Source: VGNY01 sp964549635
Lineage (GTDB): Bacteria; Chloroflexota; Dehalococcoidia; GIF9; UBA5629
DNA: 64,000 bases
Assembly (NCBI GenBank): GCA_964549635.1
Contig: CAZJVJ010000006.1
Location: forward strand, 1-64,000
Reading direction: 5' to 3'
Shown: in pieces, positions 57,189-64,000 of the stretch
Numbering within the stretch: position 1 is the first letter of the stretch
Layout: every line of letters starts with the position of its first letter
Program-made: the position numbers and the translations under genes
Notes under the pieces: model-generated
The model's database searches: none
Told to the model about the DNA's origin: nothing
The model's input: only the letters and a program-made list of their open reading frames with translations

Positions 57189-58562
57189 ATGAAAATAAGA
57201 GCGATAAACCCCACCGACGGCCAGACACTAAAAGAATATGACGAGATGTCACCACATGAGGTGAAAGAGGCTATCCGTAAGACCTATCAGGCCTTTCTGA
57301 GCTGGAGGAGGACCAGCTTCAGCGAGCGGGCGAAACTTTTGAGAGAGGCAGCCAGAGTCCTACGCTCAAGGGCTGAAGGCTGTGCCCGGCTGATGGCACT
57401 GGAGATGGGCAAGCCAGTAAGGGATGGGAGGGCAGAAATCGAGAAGTGCGCCTGGGCGTGTGACTACTTTGCTGACTACGGAGAGGCGTTCTTGCAACCG
57501 GAATTGGTGGCAACGGACGCCAGGAAAAGCTACGTGACCTTTGCACCACTGGGTGTGATACTGGCAATTATGCCCTGGAACTACCCCTTCTGGCAGGTCT
57601 TCCGCTGCGCCGTGCCAGCACTCATGGCCGGTAATACGGTGCTACTGAAGCATGCCTCCAATGTGCCAGGATGTGCCCTGGCAATAGAAGAAATCTTCGC
57701 CGAGGCTGGCTTCTCTTCCCACGTCTTCACCACCTTGCTGATAAGCAGCAACCGGGTAGATGCTATAATTGAAGACCCGTTGGTGAGAGGAATCAGCCTT
57801 ACGGGCAGTACGGTAGCAGGCAGGGCAGTGGCACAGAAGGCCGGCCAAATGCTAAAGAAGACGGTCCTGGAGCTGGGCGGCAGCGACCCGTATTTGGTGC
57901 TGGGAGATGCTCACCTAGAGTCTGCGGTCAGCATCTGTGCCGCTGCAAGGCTGACAAACTGCGGTCAAAGCTGTATCGCCGCCAAAAGGTTCATTGTGGT
58001 CGAGCCAGTGAGGGCTAAGTTCGAGGAGATGCTGGTGCAACGGATGAGCGCCATCAGGATGGGCGACCCACTTAAGGAAGACACCGAATTAGGTCCGCTA
58101 GCCAGGCATGATTTGCGGGACTATCTCCACCGACAGGTGATTAGAAGCACTGAAATGGGTGCTAGATGCCTGCTCGGCGGCAGGATACCCGAAGGCAACG
58201 GGGCGTTTTACCCGCCCACGGTATTGACCGACGTCGCCAGAGGAATGCCCGTGTATGATGAGGAGTCATTCGGACCCGTGGCAGCGATTATACCGGCCAG
58301 AGACGAGGCTGAGGCTATCAGGGTAGCTAACGATAGCGATTTCGGCCTGGGGGCAGCGGTCTTCACCAGGGACATCGCCCGAGGGGAACAGATAGCAGCG
58401 CAGGAACTGGAGGCCGGGCTGTGCTTCGTCAATGCCCAGGTGAGGTCTGACCCGCGGTTACCCTTCGGCGGCATTAAGGACAGCGGTTACGGGCGAGAGC
58501 TATCACACTTTGGCATCAAAGAGTTCACCAATATCAAGACTGTGGTTATAGCTGAAGCTTAA
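57189..58562 (+). CDS. Aldehyde dehydrogenase, succinate-semialdehyde type
   Basis: The 457-residue NAD(P)-dependent enzyme has ALMAGNTVLLKHASNVPGCA, GSTVAGRAVAQKAG for nucleotide binding, catalytic Glu in LELGGSDPYLV, catalytic Cys in TNCGQSCIAAKRFIV, and the terminal SGYGRELSHFGIKEFTNIKT. The Cys loop and the absence of a second large domain match NADP-dependent succinate-semialdehyde dehydrogenases, although a different short-chain aldehyde is possible. A GGAAGGGC site precedes the ATG. It is the last recognisable catabolic enzyme before the DUF454 gene. Confidence 0.88.
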   Translation: MKIRAINPTDGQTLKEYDEMSPHEVKEAIRKTYQAFLSWRRTSFSERAKLLREAARVLRSRAEGCARLMALEMGKPVRDGRAEIEKCAWACDYFADYGEAFLQPELVATDARKSYVTFAPLGVILAIMPWNYPFWQVFRCAVPALMAGNTVLLKHASNVPGCALAIEEIFAEAGFSSHVFTTLLISSNRVDAIIEDPLVRGISLTGSTVAGRAVAQKAGQMLKKTVLELGGSDPYLVLGDAHLESAVSICAAARLTNCGQSCIAAKRFIVVEPVRAKFEEMLVQRMSAIRMGDPLKEDTELGPLARHDLRDYLHRQVIRSTEMGARCLLGGRIPEGNGAFYPPTVLTDVARGMPVYDEESFGPVAAIIPARDEAEAIRVANDSDFGLGAAVFTRDIARGEQIAAQELEAGLCFVNAQVRSDPRLPFGGIKDSGYGRELSHFGIKEFTNIKTVVIAEA

Positions 58563-58566
58563 AGCT

Positions 58567-59001
58567 TTGTGCTTGAAAAAACCAAAAGGCTTACAGAATC
58601 ACTGCACTCCCGTGAGCGATAAGCAGACTAAAGGCAACTGGGCCCGGACATTGTTGATTATCGCCGGGACATTTTTTACCGGGCTCGGTATTTTCGGTGC
58701 ATTTGTACCCGTGCTGCCCACCACACCCTTTTTTTTGCTTGCCGCTGCCTGCTATGCCAGAAGTTCACAAAGGTTCTACAGGTGGCTGCTGGACAACAGG
58801 TGGTTTGGAAACTACATCAGGGCCTATGTAGAAAAAAGAGGAGTGCCAGTGAGGGTGAAGGCAGTAACCATCGCACTATTGTGGATAACAATCGGCGCTT
58901 CAGCGCTATTTGCCACCAAAAGCCTCGCCATCAGAGCGGTACTGGTCTTAATCGCCATCGGTGTCACCGTACATATCCTACGCATCCGGACTGCAAAGTA
59001 A
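58567..59001 (+). CDS. DUF454 (YbaN-like) membrane protein
   Basis: The 144-residue product has three hydrophobic helices (LLIIAGTFFTGLGIFGAFVP, ALLWITIGASALFATKSLAI, AVLVLIAIGVTVHIL). The family signature is VPVLPTTPFFLLAAACYARS, then SQRFYRWLLDNRWFGNYI. These are the DUF454 landmarks. The frame starts at TTG 58567, but a GTG at 58612 just before SDKQTKGNWA would be the shorter start; neither has a clear ribosome-binding site. The function is unknown. Confidence 0.82.
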   Translation: MCLKKPKGLQNHCTPVSDKQTKGNWARTLLIIAGTFFTGLGIFGAFVPVLPTTPFFLLAAACYARSSQRFYRWLLDNRWFGNYIRAYVEKRGVPVRVKAVTIALLWITIGASALFATKSLAIRAVLVLIAIGVTVHILRIRTAK

Positions 59002-59096
59002 TGACATCGCAGCCAGACTCAGCTCTGCGGCGAACAGTTCTTTTGCAGCCACAGCTTGACCATATACACAGGTCGCATACCCACATGCTTTTTGGA

Positions 59097-59879
59097 TTAC
59101 TGGTAAGCTGGTGGGCGGGGGAAGGGTTGGCGCTGGCCAGCAGCGTACTGGCGGAGCTTCTCCACCATTTCGGGGGCTGACAGGCTGCCTTGGTGTATCT
59201 TCGCCTCCAGTCTGATTCCCTCCGACAACGACAAGGATAAGCCTTCATAGGTGGCCCGCCGGTCATTGTACAGGGAAATCTGCGGGTATTTCGACATAAT
59301 CTCAGCCAGCTCCAAAGCCCGTGATAGCGCCTTCCCCTCCGGAACAACCTCCTGCACCAACCCCATGCTTAGTGCCTGGTCGGCGCTCACCACAATGCCA
59401 GTCTCTATGAGATAAAGTGCGTTGCCCAGCCCAACGATTCTGGGTAGGCGCTGCGTGCCACCATCTATAAGAGGGATGCCCCAGCGGCGTCCCGGGTGGC
59501 CGAAACTGGCATTGCGCGCCGCAATGCGGAAATCACACCAGCAGGCTAATTCCAGCCCACCGGCAAGGCAGTAACCGTTAATAGCAGCTATGGTAGGCTT
59601 CTCCACATCAGTTATGCGGCTGATGCCCATAGGACCCGACTCATCAGCTCCGGGACGCGAGATGAGGCTTTCTGTGTTCTTCAAATCAGCGCCGGAGCAA
59701 AAGGAGACATCGCCAGCGCCGGTCAGTATAAGCACATCCAGTCCCTTATCCTTGCGGAATGCTTCTACAGCTTCAAAGAGCAATTGCGCCGTCTCACCAT
59801 CAACGCAGTTGCGCACCTCCGGACGGTTTATAATTACCACAAAAGAGCGACCTCTGCGTTCGGTCTCCACCTTAGCCAT
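59097..59879 (-). CDS. Enoyl-CoA hydratase/isomerase family protein
   Basis: The 260-residue crotonase-fold protein has INRPEVRNCVDGETAQLLFE, FCSGADLKNTES (oxyanion hole), and INGYCLAGGLELACWCDFRI with the second oxyanion Gly. Both catalytic Glu positions of true hydratases are not clear: the region after the second loop reads FGHPGRRWGIPLIDGGTQRL, where many family members have EIxLGxxPxxGGT. It could be an isomerase or decarboxylase-type member. The gene lies in a minus-strand tail of metabolic genes without obvious beta-oxidation partners. Confidence 0.8.
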   Translation of the reverse strand: MAKVETERRGRSFVVIINRPEVRNCVDGETAQLLFEAVEAFRKDKGLDVLILTGAGDVSFCSGADLKNTESLISRPGADESGPMGISRITDVEKPTIAAINGYCLAGGLELACWCDFRIAARNASFGHPGRRWGIPLIDGGTQRLPRIVGLGNALYLIETGIVVSADQALSMGLVQEVVPEGKALSRALELAEIMSKYPQISLYNDRRATYEGLSLSLSEGIRLEAKIHQGSLSAPEMVEKLRQYAAGQRQPFPRPPAYQ

Positions 59880-59966
59880 AAAATGCCTCCTGTTTTTATT
59901 TTATTGTCAAGCTACTTTAGTTTCCCCATCAAAAGGCACAGACAATTGTGTCAAATGAGCCCTGGA

Positions 59967-61319
59967 CTAAATGCTTTTCCTGGCAGTCAAATCAATACCG
60001 CGTTTTTTCTTCAAATACCGGCTTCTCAAGTTAAAGTAGATGACCCCTATAGCCATCCAAGCGACAAACAGACCAAGCCCCAGCGGGCTTTCCATTCCCA
60101 GTGCAGCTATAAAAAAGATTCCGAAGGTTATAGCCAAAGACGGTAGCAGCCATACCCAGAACCCCTTCAACTTGAAAGGGGCTCTGTGATAGACATCGGG
60201 CAGGCGACGGGGCAGAAGGAGCGCAGCTATAAGTACCGGGATAAGAAGGGTGATGGAACCGATAGAGGCAGCTATGCCGAAGACCTTAAGCGAGGCTGTC
60301 CCGAAGGGAAGCGCAGCCATGGCGACAAGGTACATAAAGAGTAGTCCCCAGTGAGGGGTGCCAAACCTTCGGCTAACGCCGGCTAAAGCTCTGGGCATTA
60401 TTTCATCACCGGCAAAAACCAAAATAAACCTGGCACCGAACATAAAGGTTGTATTCAAGGTGGTGGCTATGGCCAGCAACCCCCCACCAACTGTGAAAAA
60501 GGTGGCCAGAAGGCCGCTAAGGAATTTACTTGCTGATACAGACAGGGGCTGATTGGCACTCACTTCGCAAGGGGCCACGCCAACAGCCACCAGTCCGATA
60601 AGCGTATACAAAATAACAACGAACGGAATGGATATGGCAAAGGACAAAGGTATGTTCCTACCAGCGTTCTTTATCTCAGCACCCAAATCTATTATGTAGT
60701 TAGCCCCCATATAGGCGAAAAAGAGCAAGGCTGAGGCGATAACAACACTGACAACCTCCTGTTGTAACATGGGGGTCAGGTTTGAAAGTTCAATGTTGGG
60801 TATGCCACCCGACACGTAGGTGAGCAATGCCACCATCAACACGGCGAACATGCCAATTTGTACGCTGCTGGCTGTCCTTATACCTGAGAGATTTACCAAG
60901 AAAAAAAAGGTTAAGGCAGCCACGGCTATGCCAGCCCTGGGCAAGGAGGGAAAAAGTACGAGCAGATAATCGGCGAAGGTATAGGCATACAGTGGCAATC
61001 CGCCTAACAGTATCCCCATCATTATCCCCCATACACCCATAAACCCACCAAATGGTGAAAATATACGGCTAGGATATCTGAAACTGCCGCCGACTGTAGG
61101 CAACGCCGACCCCAGCATGCCAATTGGCAGAAGGGCAAACACCATGGGCAAAGCGGCTATAACAAAGGCTATGGGTACTGCAGCACCGCATATACCTATA
61201 GCCATTCCCGTTAAGGCAAATATGCCAGCGCCGATTATGGTGCCTATTTCTATGGCCACCACATCCAGCAAGCCCAGCGCCCTCCTCAGCCCCAGCTCTG
61301 ATGCCTCTTTAGCTTCCAT
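59967..61319 (-). CDS. APC-family amino acid permease
   Basis: The 450-residue protein has about 12 hydrophobic helices. The N-terminal signature IEIGTIIGAGIFALTGMAIG is the first helix of APC transporters, with the GAGIF substrate-binding turn, followed by FRYPSRIFSPFGGFMGVWGI. The C-terminus is short and basic. The amino acid carried is unknown. The ATG at 61319 follows GGAGAAGGGT. The next gene upstream on the same strand is a PLP deaminase/desulfhydrase, so a D-amino acid is possible but not shown. Confidence 0.85.
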   Translation of the reverse strand: MEAKEASELGLRRALGLLDVVAIEIGTIIGAGIFALTGMAIGICGAAVPIAFVIAALPMVFALLPIGMLGSALPTVGGSFRYPSRIFSPFGGFMGVWGIMMGILLGGLPLYAYTFADYLLVLFPSLPRAGIAVAALTFFFLVNLSGIRTASSVQIGMFAVLMVALLTYVSGGIPNIELSNLTPMLQQEVVSVVIASALLFFAYMGANYIIDLGAEIKNAGRNIPLSFAISIPFVVILYTLIGLVAVGVAPCEVSANQPLSVSASKFLSGLLATFFTVGGGLLAIATTLNTTFMFGARFILVFAGDEIMPRALAGVSRRFGTPHWGLLFMYLVAMAALPFGTASLKVFGIAASIGSITLLIPVLIAALLLPRRLPDVYHRAPFKLKGFWVWLLPSLAITFGIFFIAALGMESPLGLGLFVAWMAIGVIYFNLRSRYLKKKRGIDLTARKSI

Positions 61320-61407
61320 ACCCTTCTCCTTCCATCGTTACTTTAAAAATACCCGTTTACACCATTCCAATAACTCCAGTAAAATCCGGTCCGGGCAAGG
61401 TGAAGCC

Positions 61408-62517
61408 CTACTTTATGTATGGGATTAGGTTTGTCTCAAAAAATTTGTGGCAGGCTACAGGTAATTTCCTGTAATCATGATATTCGGTCACAATCCAGGT
61501 CAAATCCACAGCGTTGTAAGTGTGCCAGTAAAGGACAGGGGCGCCATCAAGCTCCCTGCTGGTCTTCACAAAATCGAGCAACGCAGCAAAGGTCTTAGCC
61601 GTATAGGTCAAATCTAGCTTTATATTCTCGGTCTCTTCTAGCAGTTTCAGTGCCGCCCTGCCTTCAAGGGTAGGATAGCCATACCCCTCCCCGCAGAAAC
61701 CGTGCATCAGTTTTATGTCACTCTCCTTGAAACTAATAGCCGGCACCGTCCTATCGTACTTTCTCATGAGGCTGATTGCACAGTTCGCCAGCTTTGCGGT
61801 CGCCTTCTCATTCGCCAGCCATCGATAGGCAACACGCACTCCCACAATCTTTGAATTAAGCCCGGCCAGCCTGCTCCCCGCTACAAGTCCAGCCATCGTC
61901 CCTTTGGAACCCACTGCTACGAATATGTATTTCGGTTCTGGAAGCTCCCCGGCATCAACCTGTTTTTTCAACTCCAAGGCTGCGGCAACAAAGCCCAGTG
62001 TCCCAAGCGGGGACGACCCACCTGCAGGTAGATAATAGATACCGGGCCTAGTCAAAAAATAGCGAATCGAGTTTAGCGTAGCGCCAACCCTGTTTTTGGC
62101 ATAACAGACTTCCGCCCCAAAGTGCTGGAACAGAAGAAGGTTTTCCTGGACATGGTCGGTAACCGGCTGGTCAACGAGCACCAGGATGGTTTTGAGCCCA
62201 AGGCGCTTACCGAATATGGTGGTGGCCAGACCGTGGTTGGTGCCTATACCCCCGTATGTCATAATGGTATTCTTTTTCCGGCGCACGGCATCAGCGAGAA
62301 TGAATTCCAGCTTCCGTACCTTGTTCCCGCCGTAGTGCTGAGATGATTTGCCATCGTCTTTCATCCAGATGTTCGGGTAACCCACCACTTGCCCCAGCTT
62401 CTTTAGCTTTCTCACAGGCGTGGGGAAATCCCCCAGAGGCTCCCAGGCTATGCCTTTTTTAAAGTCCGGGTACTTCTCAAACAAAATGCATTCCATTTTA
62501 TTGACTTTATTCTGCAT
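61408..62517 (-). CDS. D-cysteine desulfhydrase / ACC deaminase family PLP enzyme
   Basis: This 369-residue fold-type II PLP enzyme has the Schiff-base Lys in HYGGNKVRKLEF, the TYGGIGTNHGLATT loop (the family's nucleophile-loop equivalent) and YIFVAVGSKGTMAGLVAGSR for the phosphate. Related enzymes cleave D-cysteine to pyruvate, sulfide and ammonia, or deaminate 1-aminocyclopropane-1-carboxylate. The sequence does not separate these. It lies six bases from the CCG Fe-S gene on one side and 88 bases from the permease on the other. Confidence 0.78.
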   Translation of the reverse strand: MQNKVNKMECILFEKYPDFKKGIAWEPLGDFPTPVRKLKKLGQVVGYPNIWMKDDGKSSQHYGGNKVRKLEFILADAVRRKKNTIMTYGGIGTNHGLATTIFGKRLGLKTILVLVDQPVTDHVQENLLLFQHFGAEVCYAKNRVGATLNSIRYFLTRPGIYYLPAGGSSPLGTLGFVAAALELKKQVDAGELPEPKYIFVAVGSKGTMAGLVAGSRLAGLNSKIVGVRVAYRWLANEKATAKLANCAISLMRKYDRTVPAISFKESDIKLMHGFCGEGYGYPTLEGRAALKLLEETENIKLDLTYTAKTFAALLDFVKTSRELDGAPVLYWHTYNAVDLTWIVTEYHDYRKLPVACHKFFETNLIPYIK

Positions 62518-62523
62518 GTAGAA

Positions 62524-63744
62524 TTACCACTCCGGCTCTATTTTAAGGACTTTAAACCGCCTCCCGGAGATGACCTTGGGCGATTGATGCCGGAGCATGC
62601 CCGCAAGGAACAGCCTGCCCCTGTGGTCCTGCCGCCTCGCCGGCTTTTCGCCGATAGCCATTTGAAGTATCTCCAGAATATGGTAGACAGGCATCCGGAT
62701 CGGATATAGTATCTTCCCCGTAGACAGCATCTGGAGACAGCCAGCACAGTACACTACGATGGCATCAGCCCCGGTTGCCCGTGCTTCCCTCAAGCTCCGC
62801 ATGGTTTCCGAAGCGATTCTGAACGGGCTGAAGCCAGATTCAACGCTGAAGCCCCCGGCAATGCCGCAGCATAAGGAGCTCTGGCAGGAATACCTCATCT
62901 CCACCACCTCAACCCCCACTCTGTTCAGCATTTTCCTAACAAGCCCCAGTATGTCCTCAGCGAAGACCTTACCATAGCACGAGTCCTGGACTGTCACCTT
63001 CATCGCCAGCCTGTTCATCAGCTTCACCCTTCCGTCCTCTACCCGCCCCCACAGCCAGTCAAGCAGGTGCTGAATTTGGAAATCGGGTTTGAAGCCAAAC
63101 CTGGGCAGAATGTTGTTGAACATGTTATAGCCAGCAGTGCAGGGGATGAGCATCTTCTTCAGGCCCAGTCTGCCAAAATACCTTTCCAGCCTTTTAGCCA
63201 CCTGCTCTATTTCTTCAAACAGGCCCATACGGTAATACATCTCGCCGCAACAGGTATCCAGCGACCCTCGAATTTCAAGCCCATTCAACAGGCTGGTCCT
63301 GGTAAGATACGGGCTGGTGACAAAATTGCAGCCGGGATAAAACATCTCCCGGCATGGTGAAAGGCTGTCCCAGGCTTTGAGCATCGCCTTTTCATCGTCT
63401 GGCAGTCTGTCTAACACATAGGTCCTGAAATTAGGTTTGTAGTGTGGAATGAACCATTCCGCCCTCAAGGGCAAGCCCTCTCGCATGTACCTTTCATGCC
63501 ATCTCTGCAGTATCAACTGGGTGGGGTTGCATTGCTCAGGGCAGATGAAGTTGCACACAAAACAACTGGTGCACCTCTTCAGCACATGCCTGGTCTCCTC
63601 CCCACCGATAAGTCTCTTAATCTCATTGACCGCCTCGCTGTTAGGCAGGTGCATCACAGGGCAACGGCTGAAACAGTCCCCGCAGAGCGTACACTTTTCC
63701 CGATTAAAGGGGGCATAAAGGTCAAACCTGTTCCTGGTTAACAT
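62524..63744 (-). CDS. Fe-S protein with CCG domains, HdrD/GlcF-like
   Basis: The 406-residue product has an N-terminal ferredoxin pair (CTLCGDCFSRCPVMHLPN and CTSCFVCNFICPEQCNPTQ) and C-terminal CCG motifs (YPGCNFVTSPYL, DTCCGEMYYRMG, VQDSCYGKVFAEDI, SLCCGIAGGFSVES). It is related to but distinct from the two Fe-S proteins of the 11.5-15 kb operon. No flavoprotein gene is adjacent within the window, though the gene upstream on the same strand is cut by the window edge. The role is electron transfer, partner unknown. An AAAGGAG site lies 12 bases before the ATG. Confidence 0.78.
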   Translation of the reverse strand: MLTRNRFDLYAPFNREKCTLCGDCFSRCPVMHLPNSEAVNEIKRLIGGEETRHVLKRCTSCFVCNFICPEQCNPTQLILQRWHERYMREGLPLRAEWFIPHYKPNFRTYVLDRLPDDEKAMLKAWDSLSPCREMFYPGCNFVTSPYLTRTSLLNGLEIRGSLDTCCGEMYYRMGLFEEIEQVAKRLERYFGRLGLKKMLIPCTAGYNMFNNILPRFGFKPDFQIQHLLDWLWGRVEDGRVKLMNRLAMKVTVQDSCYGKVFAEDILGLVRKMLNRVGVEVVEMRYSCQSSLCCGIAGGFSVESGFSPFRIASETMRSLREARATGADAIVVYCAGCLQMLSTGKILYPIRMPVYHILEILQMAIGEKPARRQDHRGRLFLAGMLRHQSPKVISGRRFKVLKIEPEW

Positions 63745-63764
63745 ATTTTCATAGCTCCTTTTTT

Positions 63765-63860
63765 CTAGTATCTGAGGTGCTTCTTGCCGTCATCGGAAAT
63801 GACCCGAAAATTAGCCGGTTTGAAGCTCCACGGTAAACAGGCTGGCACGACTCTAAACAC
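63765..63860 (-). CDS. Possible 31-residue peptide
   Basis: A GTG at 63860 opens a short frame (MFRVVPACLPWSFKPANFRV) that ends at 63765, overlapping the end of the upstream gene by eight bases and leaving 20 bases to the Fe-S gene. The arrangement is operon-like, but the ribosome-binding site is weak and the family is unknown. It could be the N-terminus of a gene with a frameshift or merely chance. Confidence 0.25.
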   Translation of the reverse strand: MFRVVPACLPWSFKPANFRVISDDGKKHLRY

Positions 63861-64000
63861 CGGCAAATAACTCCCTTTGTTTCTTGAACAAAAATCTCCG
63901 GTACCCGTCAATCAGGGTTTTTACACCCACACCGAGCAATTTCCTTATTGGCTGGTTCTGTACTAGGCTGCTGCGGTATATCTTGGCGAAAAACCTAAGA
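63853..64000 (-). CDS. C-terminal end of an unidentified protein (runs off the window)
   Basis: The reverse strand from the window edge is open and reads LRFFAKIYRSSLVQNQPIRK, LLGVGVKTLIDGYRRFLFKK and QRELFAGV before the TAG at 63853. The segment is basic and amphipathic. I cannot identify the family from this part. It lies upstream of the CCG Fe-S gene on the same strand and may be part of its operon. Confidence 0.5.
   Translation of the reverse strand, partial: LRFFAKIYRSSLVQNQPIRKLLGVGVKTLIDGYRRFLFKKQRELFAGV

Noticed and set aside
1..64000. CRISPR array, tRNA, rRNA or insertion sequence
   Set aside because: I looked for regular repeats, tRNA cloverleaf sequence, transposase motifs and terminal inverted repeats and saw none. 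A covariance-model scan would be needed to exclude small RNAs.

Overview
This window looks like a chromosomal segment from an anaerobic bacterium. NAD+-dependent DNA ligase, bacterial peptidyl-tRNA hydrolase, type I GAPDH and an ECF sigma factor make it bacterial. Rubrerythrins, a desulforedoxin, a flavodiiron protein, SufBC, a ferredoxin-dependent 2-oxoacid oxidoreductase and many cysteine-rich Fe-S proteins point to an obligate anaerobe that meets oxygen. The mix of genes (ADP-forming acyl-CoA synthetase subunit, heterodisulfide-reductase-like CCG proteins, DUF3160/DUF5667/DUF11 proteins, an NrpR-like remnant) resembles Chloroflexota of the Dehalococcoidia type. That placement is an inference from gene content only.

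Layout. 1-3.5 kb: a truncated mtnA, a decayed alpha/beta hydrolase and small minus-strand genes (methyltransferase, DUF3795, DUF4349 lipoprotein). 3.6-11.4 kb: an ADP-forming acyl-CoA synthetase and a SagB-like nitroreductase lipoprotein on the plus strand, then minus-strand envelope proteins (DUF11, DUF3160) and an ECF sigma factor with a DUF5667 membrane partner. 11.4-15.1 kb: a three-gene Fe-S/FAD/Fe-S oxidoreductase operon of lactate/glycolate oxidase type, with a palindrome over its -35 box. 15.1-28.7 kb: mostly minus-strand housekeeping genes (gap, queF, an MBL hydrolase, eno, a LOG-like protein, alcohol dehydrogenase, a TPP enzyme, pth, ligA, an AEC carrier, a frameshifted methyltransferase). 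29.2-59.0 kb: about 30 kb of genes all on the plus strand. 59.1-64 kb: minus-strand enoyl-CoA hydratase, APC permease, PLP deaminase/desulfhydrase and a CCG-type Fe-S protein.

The core of the window is the plus-strand island from about 30.9 to 47.4 kb. It starts with a PerR-type regulator preceded by a consensus promoter (TTGACA-17-TAAAAT) that overlaps a perfect Per-like box. It continues with glutaredoxin, thioredoxin reductase, a rubrerythrin-thioesterase fusion, a NifS-like protein, IscU, TusA, rubrerythrin, SufC, SufB, a flavin reductase-rubredoxin fusion, a DUF438/hemerythrin protein, flavodiiron FprA, a small ferredoxin, a rhodanese lipoprotein, a copper P-type ATPase fused to a YHS domain, a tandem ferritin, desulforedoxin, superoxide dismutase and a Rieske protein. 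Together these would cover peroxide sensing, oxygen/peroxide/superoxide reduction, Fe-S repair, sulfur transfer and metal handling.

The most notable observation is that two genes of this island contain in-frame TGA codons exactly where redox cysteines are expected. The glutaredoxin active site reads U-P-W-C. The rhodanese active-site loop reads U-T-U, with two TGA codons six bases apart. Each is followed at a suitable distance by a stem-loop with a G in the second position of its apical loop, as in bacterial SECIS elements, and the reading frames are otherwise intact. I read both as selenoproteins; a conventional stop-to-stop ORF call would truncate or miss them. In the same island the NifS-like protein has Gln where the PLP-binding Lys belongs, so it may be a non-canonical member of the family. 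No selA, selB, selC or selD gene is visible in this window.
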